This document shows positions 33,301 through 35,799 of a stretch of 35,799 bases of DNA, one piece after another. The notes beneath the pieces were generated by a model. It searched no databases. It saw nothing but the letters and a program-made list of their open reading frames with translations, and was not told where the DNA came from. The stretch lies in NCBI GenBank assembly GCA_938038815.1, contig CALHTF010000114.1:1-35799 (forward strand), written 5' to 3'. Numbering within the stretch: the stretch's first letter is position 1; each line of letters starts with the position of its first letter. The stretch is from an uncultured Acidimicrobiales bacterium (GTDB lineage: Bacteria; Actinomycetota; Acidimicrobiia; Acidimicrobiales; SHLQ01). The position numbers and the translations under genes were made by a program.

Positions 33301-33594
33301 CGGGTGCGCCAACAAGTCGGCGACAAACGAGCGTTGGTCATCCTCGGGCTCGGCGCCCACCGCGTGCTACAGATTGCGTTCTCGGGGTACCAAGACCTGG
33401 TTCCGGTTGGCTCCTATGTGATCTTCGAAGACACGATCGTGAACGGTAACCCGGTGTGGACCAGCTTTGGTTCGGGTCCCCAGTCGGTGGTGCGCGACAT
33501 CATCCGTACCGGTGGCGAGTTCATGATCGACACCTCGCGGGAACGATTCGGCGTTCCGTTTAACCGCTCGGGTTTCCTCAAGAGGCAGCGCTAG
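30376..33594 (+). CDS. 1072-aa fusion: methyltransferase - TylF-like - GT2 - CmcI-like
   Basis: Residues about 1-310: class I SAM methyltransferase with VVEIGALAGENTELLL, VIDPLPQFD and ALIDGDHNWYTVYHEL, motifs intact. Residues about 360-525: TylF/MycF-like sugar O-methyltransferase fold, but the SAM glycine loop is VDVHPGRGG and the metal-binding Asp stretch normally reading LRLDGD is LRIGAH. Residues about 548-830: GT2 with IIVVFYEMSREAKRTLH, AIDNGSSDE, SFIGDRDWFDGISESN. Residues about 875-1072: CmcI-family fold (VIEVGTSGGGRAWFL; E1018-D1019 in IFEDTIVNGNPV) in which the acidic stretch ILDSDH is replaced by ILGLGAH. So one methyltransferase looks active and two look degenerate. An AGGAG lies 11-12 nt upstream of the ATG. 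It probably methylates and extends the glycan. Confidence 0.9.
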   Translation: MFPFWDAALKPLLQAIDAKRVVEIGALAGENTELLLTALGADAELHVIDPLPQFDPEEHRAKFGGHYIFHQDLSHNVLPDLPAMDAALIDGDHNWYTVYHELKMLAASAKRDGKPLPLMLMHDVSWPYGRRDLYYAPEQIPEEFRQPYAQGGIRPNRSELAPNGGLNLTMYNATHEGGERNGVMTGLDDFVAEHDQPLQVLVLPVYFGLAIVAERSLLDAHPQLVAELERLESGDGWRDLAVMTEDHRLKSAVFTHSVQAYRGRLYDHATTRYLKTVKSALVNDHYIEHESRLEHLMTCIERKAQPTPRVLRDPVRGNHADMRELRAARDSGGAAGFYPWVASGRRRLDRLHDELDQLRENKVAGDYVDVHPGRGGTATFLRAFLDAYDIRETNVYVVDAFGIVPATDDPDEWLPDLNIVRDCFDRFELLDDRVKFAQGELPDAIANEPVDEIALLRIGAHTADQAKAAMETLFPRVVTGGTIFVDSTNPNVATTVRGYLEAVGADESLQLLDEEGLVWTKTAEAQPGRTSMDNPRTPQLAAALPDTKVALTIIVVFYEMSREAKRTLHSLSRAYQQDLDGVTYEVIAIDNGSSDEQRLTEEFVTSFGPEFRLIDFADRATPTPVTALAHGLTEARGSSIAFMIDGAHVLTPKVLSLGLQALATYEPAIVATQQWYVGPGQQHDSMLSGYDGAYEDRLFEAIDWPSDGYKLFDIGSFIGDRDWFDGISESNCLFVDRKVLEQAGGFDGSFDIAGGSFANLDLYERLGSTPGVTVASILGEGSFHQIHGGVTTNNSEVDRRGAELADYRDEYRALRGRDFTGPGKPIHFVGSLFGRSKRTKPRRMTSPELYGNALQDGPDGRPSVGIAMPDELKAAFTESYWNSMEWREAKWMGKVVHRSPTDLWAYQEILAEVKPDYVIEVGTSGGGRAWFLASICDLVGHGHVISIGPESPANLWEHDRIDYVIDDPFAPETIERVRQQVGDKRALVILGLGAHRVLQIAFSGYQDLVPVGSYVIFEDTIVNGNPVWTSFGSGPQSVVRDIIRTGGEFMIDTSRERFGVPFNRSGFLKRQR

Positions 33595-33614
33595 TGATCT
33601 GGACTGACCGATGA
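33594..33614 (+). CDS. Hexapeptide ORF MIWTDR (repeat copy 1)
   Basis: A GTG at 33594 shares its first base with the TAG stop of the large methyltransferase gene and is preceded 8 nt upstream by AAGAGG. It reads six codons to TGA at 33612-33614. That stop overlaps the next ATG (ATGA). It is too short to be a conventional gene; if translated, it would hand ribosomes on to the following start. Confidence 0.35.
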   Translation: MIWTDR

Positions 33615-33631
33615 TCTGGAACGACCGATGA
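33611..33631 (+). CDS. Hexapeptide ORF MIWNDR (repeat copy 2)
   Basis: ATG 33611 overlaps the stop of the first hexapeptide ORF. Its own TGA (33629-33631) overlaps ATG 33628 of the sulfotransferase gene. The first five residues, MIWND, are the same as the N-terminus of the downstream protein. Confidence 0.35.
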   Translation: MIWNDR

Positions 33632-34920
33632 TCTGGAACGACGAGGTTTTGTTCCTGCACATGCCCAAGACGGGCGGCATGAGCCTCACCGCGTACCTGC
33701 TGGAGAATCTTGCGGGTCCGGTGCGCTTCACCGCCGACGTCATGCCTCGCGTGAAACCCCACCGGGCGAAGTTCATCGAGGGGCGCCGCCACGAAACGAT
33801 GGCCGATGCCGAGTCGTACTTCACCTACCGAGGTCGCTCCATCGAGGACTTCGAGGCAATCTTTGTGGTCATCCGCAATCCCTACGACCTCGAAGTGTCG
33901 CGCTTTCATTACCTTCAGGCCGGCCACAAAGGCGATGCCGGACCAGCGCAGGATCTTGCCCTGGCGGGCGACTACGAGAAGTACCTGCGCGAGGCGCCGT
34001 TCTTTGGTGCCAACCCACCCCGACTCGACCGGTATATGCGGCTCGGTAGCGTCGTACCCGAATCGCTGCGGGTGCTGCGCCATGAACATCTCGCCGATGA
34101 TTTCGACGAGATGATCGGGCCACATCTGCGCCACGATGCTCCCAAGAAGCTCCCACGGCTCAACGCGAGTAAGCGGGCCGACAACTACCGTCAGTACTAC
34201 AACGCCGTCACCGAAGAGCTTTGTTACCAGCGCCACCGGTTCTTCTTCGACAAGAGTTTTTACCGGCGCGACCGGACGCTCAGCGGCGAGTGTGCGTTCC
34301 CGGCCTCGGTGCCCCGAGAGTTTGGCAAGAACGCCCTGCCCCTCACCGACGAACAAGGCGCGAAGAAGGCGCGTGCGATCTGTGAGATCGCCGCCGACAT
34401 CGCTCCCGCCGACCGTTCACCCGATGTCGTCGAGGTCGGTTGCAGCCTCGAAGTTTCGGCCCCGATCGCCGCCGGCACGATCGCCGCCGCCTCGTTCACC
34501 GGATATGACGTCGACCAGAACTTTGTCGACTTTATGAACGACGAGACGGGCGACCGTCTGACCTTTGCGCCGATCGGCTCGTTCCCTCCGGCCCCCGACA
34601 GCGTCGATGTTGTTTGGATGCTCCGGCCCGGACTCAACGAGTTGCCCGACAACCTCGACCGGTTGCTCGGCACCAGTGTTGGGGCGCTGCGCCCCGGCGG
34701 CTCGGTGGTACTCCGGTTTATCGCGATCGACGCCGAGGCGGCCGCGGCCGATGGTTCAACGGTCGCTCCGTTCCACGTCGCAACGGTTGCCGACCGGCCG
34801 ATCGTGTCGTACACCGAAGCCGAGCTGCGACGCCGCCTCGCCGCCCACGGACTGGAACCGGGCAAGGTATACGGCGACGCGGGCGACCCAACGCGGGTGA
34901 TCACCGCCCGGCGCGTCTAA
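33628..34920 (+). CDS. Sulfotransferase fused to a methyltransferase-like domain
   Basis: A 430-residue protein. Residues 1-235 are a sulfotransferase of the Sulfotransfer_2 type: the chain begins MIWNDEVLFLHMPKTGGMSL (PAPS loop PKTGGMS), with R83 and S91 in VIRNPYDLEVSRF as the 3'-phosphate motif. Residues about 260-430 are a class I methyltransferase-like fold: VVEVGCSLEVSAPI, TGYDVDQNFVDF, DSVDVVWMLRPGLNEL, LRPGGSVVLRF. Its glycine loop is unusual (GCSLEV instead of GxGxG), so methyl transfer is uncertain. The start at 33628 matches the family's usual short lead before the PAPS loop. The stop overlaps the stop of the opposing GT2 gene by 4 bp (CTAA). Confidence 0.87.
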   Translation: MIWNDEVLFLHMPKTGGMSLTAYLLENLAGPVRFTADVMPRVKPHRAKFIEGRRHETMADAESYFTYRGRSIEDFEAIFVVIRNPYDLEVSRFHYLQAGHKGDAGPAQDLALAGDYEKYLREAPFFGANPPRLDRYMRLGSVVPESLRVLRHEHLADDFDEMIGPHLRHDAPKKLPRLNASKRADNYRQYYNAVTEELCYQRHRFFFDKSFYRRDRTLSGECAFPASVPREFGKNALPLTDEQGAKKARAICEIAADIAPADRSPDVVEVGCSLEVSAPIAAGTIAAASFTGYDVDQNFVDFMNDETGDRLTFAPIGSFPPAPDSVDVVWMLRPGLNELPDNLDRLLGTSVGALRPGGSVVLRFIAIDAEAAAADGSTVAPFHVATVADRPIVSYTEAELRRRLAAHGLEPGKVYGDAGDPTRVITARRV

Positions 34921-35799
34921 CGCTTCGTTCGGTCCCGGTCGTACCAATCGATCGATTGGCGTAGATGGACCATGGCCTGGGGGCACGGAGCGCCGAAGTA
35001 CTCGCGGTCGCGTGCTGGGGGCTCGTACGGCACGCCACGAATCGATTCGTACTCCGCCCAGAGTTCGTCGCGTGAGGCCTGCCCCGAGGTCGCGGCGCCC
35101 CCGTGGAACTGATGAAACGTGGCCTCGCCATGCAGGACGACGAGTGTGGTGTCGGGCAGGTCGCACGCCCGACGAAACAGATCGTGGTTGGCGAGCCCGC
35201 CGCCCGGGCGGGCGAATGCCGGGTCGAGGCCCCCGAGTTCGTCCCAAAGCTGGCGGCCCAGAAAGAGTGAATTCGTTTCGCCCATCGGGCCGAACCACCC
35301 GCGCAGCGAGGACCCAGCCAAGACCGAGATAGTGAACAGGTCGTAGCCGTCGGCCGCCCAGTCGATGGAGGCGAGGAGTTCGTCTTCGGCGCCCTGGTCG
35401 TAGCCGTTCGCCGCCGACTGCATTTGTGGCGCCGGGCCAAGGTGCATGGCCATGGTGGCGACGATTACCCGAGGCCCGGTGCCGAGCGTCGCTGCTGCCT
35501 TGGCGATCAAGCCCGGGCTGGCCATGCGGGCCCCGTCGATCCACAGTCCGACGGCCGATCCGGCTGCCAGGTCGATGCCGGTGTTGGCCGCTCGCACGGG
35601 CGATGGTGGAGCGTCGTCGATTCGGTGGAGTCGTAGGTGCGGGTCGCTGGGGTCGACACTGACCGGTGCCGGTGAACCGTTGTCGACCACGACCACCTCG
35701 TAGTTGAGGTCGTCGACCGCCCGCTGATAGGCGGGGGAGAGGGTGGCAAGGGTGCGCGGGAGTTCGCGAGCCATGTCGTACGCCACAACCACGATGCTC
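34917..35799 (-). CDS. Family 2 glycosyltransferase (5' end outside window)
   Basis: At least 293 residues of a GT2 enzyme read leftwards. The frame is open to the right edge (SIVVVAYDMARELPRTL is the first strand), so the true start lies just beyond the window. VVVVDNGSPAPV is the usual second block, GLWIDGARMASPGLI the metal-site region, and MGETNSLFLGRQLWDELGGL the acceptor side. It is clearly related to the GT2 module of the 1072-aa protein: both share D-W-x2-DGY, the E/S-S/T-N-x-LF block and FHQ(I/F)HGG. It converges on the sulfotransferase/methyltransferase gene with a 4-bp stop overlap. Confidence 0.9.
   Translation of the reverse strand, partial: SIVVVAYDMARELPRTLATLSPAYQRAVDDLNYEVVVVDNGSPAPVSVDPSDPHLRLHRIDDAPPSPVRAANTGIDLAAGSAVGLWIDGARMASPGLIAKAAATLGTGPRVIVATMAMHLGPAPQMQSAANGYDQGAEDELLASIDWAADGYDLFTISVLAGSSLRGWFGPMGETNSLFLGRQLWDELGGLDPAFARPGGGLANHDLFRRACDLPDTTLVVLHGEATFHQFHGGAATSGQASRDELWAEYESIRGVPYEPPARDREYFGAPCPQAMVHLRQSIDWYDRDRTKR

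Larger units (their letters stand above)
33594..33644 (+). repeat. Three 17-bp tandem repeats carrying the start of the last sulfotransferase gene
   Basis: Copies at 33594-33610, 33611-33627 and 33628-33644 follow the pattern RTGATCTGGAMYGACC(G). Copies 1 and 2 differ at 3 positions, and copies 2 and 3 at 2. Each copy begins with a start codon, and because 17 is not a multiple of 3 each is in a different frame. Confidence 0.9.

Noticed and set aside
33367..34356. Long - strand open frame of 329 codons
   Set aside because: Crosses the junction of two + strand genes and the 17-bp repeats; no domain is visible.

Overview
The window looks like chromosomal DNA of a high-GC actinobacterium. GTG and TTG starts are frequent, several genes have a TANNNT hexamer 6-8 nt before the start codon (leaderless style), and reading frames are tightly packed. 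The gene content (vanadium haloperoxidase relative, TauD/TfdA dioxygenases, dimethylglycine dehydrogenase-like enzyme, P450/ferredoxin/Baeyer-Villiger set) would suit an environmental, possibly marine, member of the Acidimicrobiia. That placement is inference from style; there is no rRNA or other marker gene here. I saw no tRNA, rRNA, IS element, phage gene or CRISPR array, and no stretch over 300 bases without a gene.

Left part (1-14462), accessory catabolism. On the + strand: the 3' part of a vanadium-dependent haloperoxidase/PAP2 protein, a crotonase, a TauD/TfdA dioxygenase, a large FAD/folate dimethylglycine or sarcosine dehydrogenase-like enzyme, a TetR regulator, a second TauD/TfdA dioxygenase overlapping a SET-domain protein, and a DsbA-like protein. 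On the - strand: a flavin monooxygenase with the Baeyer-Villiger fingerprint, then a cytochrome P450 and its small ferredoxin, then a zinc-ribbon protein and a lipoprotein. A homocysteine S-methyltransferase-like gene (+) and a repeat-containing lipoprotein (-) close this part. Together they suggest oxidative attack on small methylated or cyclic organic compounds with one-carbon recovery.

Right part (14485-35799), surface-glycan assembly. A fused phosphoglycosyl transferase/GT4 protein and a GT2 are read leftwards. A rightward series carries a GT2, a kinase-fold protein, another GT2, an ABC-2 permease and ATPase of the polysaccharide-export type, and then a run of very large fused enzymes: GT2-GT4 (810 aa), sulfotransferase-GT4-GT2-GT2 (1596 aa), a stand-alone sulfotransferase, methyltransferase-methyltransferase-GT2-methyltransferase (1072 aa), and sulfotransferase-methyltransferase (430 aa). 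A further GT2 enters from the right edge on the - strand. The series is joined by 4-nt ATGA/GTGA overlaps. The straightforward reading is a lipid-linked glycan started by the phosphoglycosyl transferase, extended by the GT modules, decorated with sulfate and methyl groups, and exported by the ABC transporter.

The most unusual features are the multi-module sulfotransferase/glycosyltransferase and methyltransferase/glycosyltransferase fusions, in which several methyltransferase modules appear to have lost key residues; a kinase-fold protein with a substituted catalytic loop beside the exporter; and a 17-bp tandem repeat before the last sulfotransferase that creates two hexapeptide ORFs chained stop-to-start through all three reading frames.
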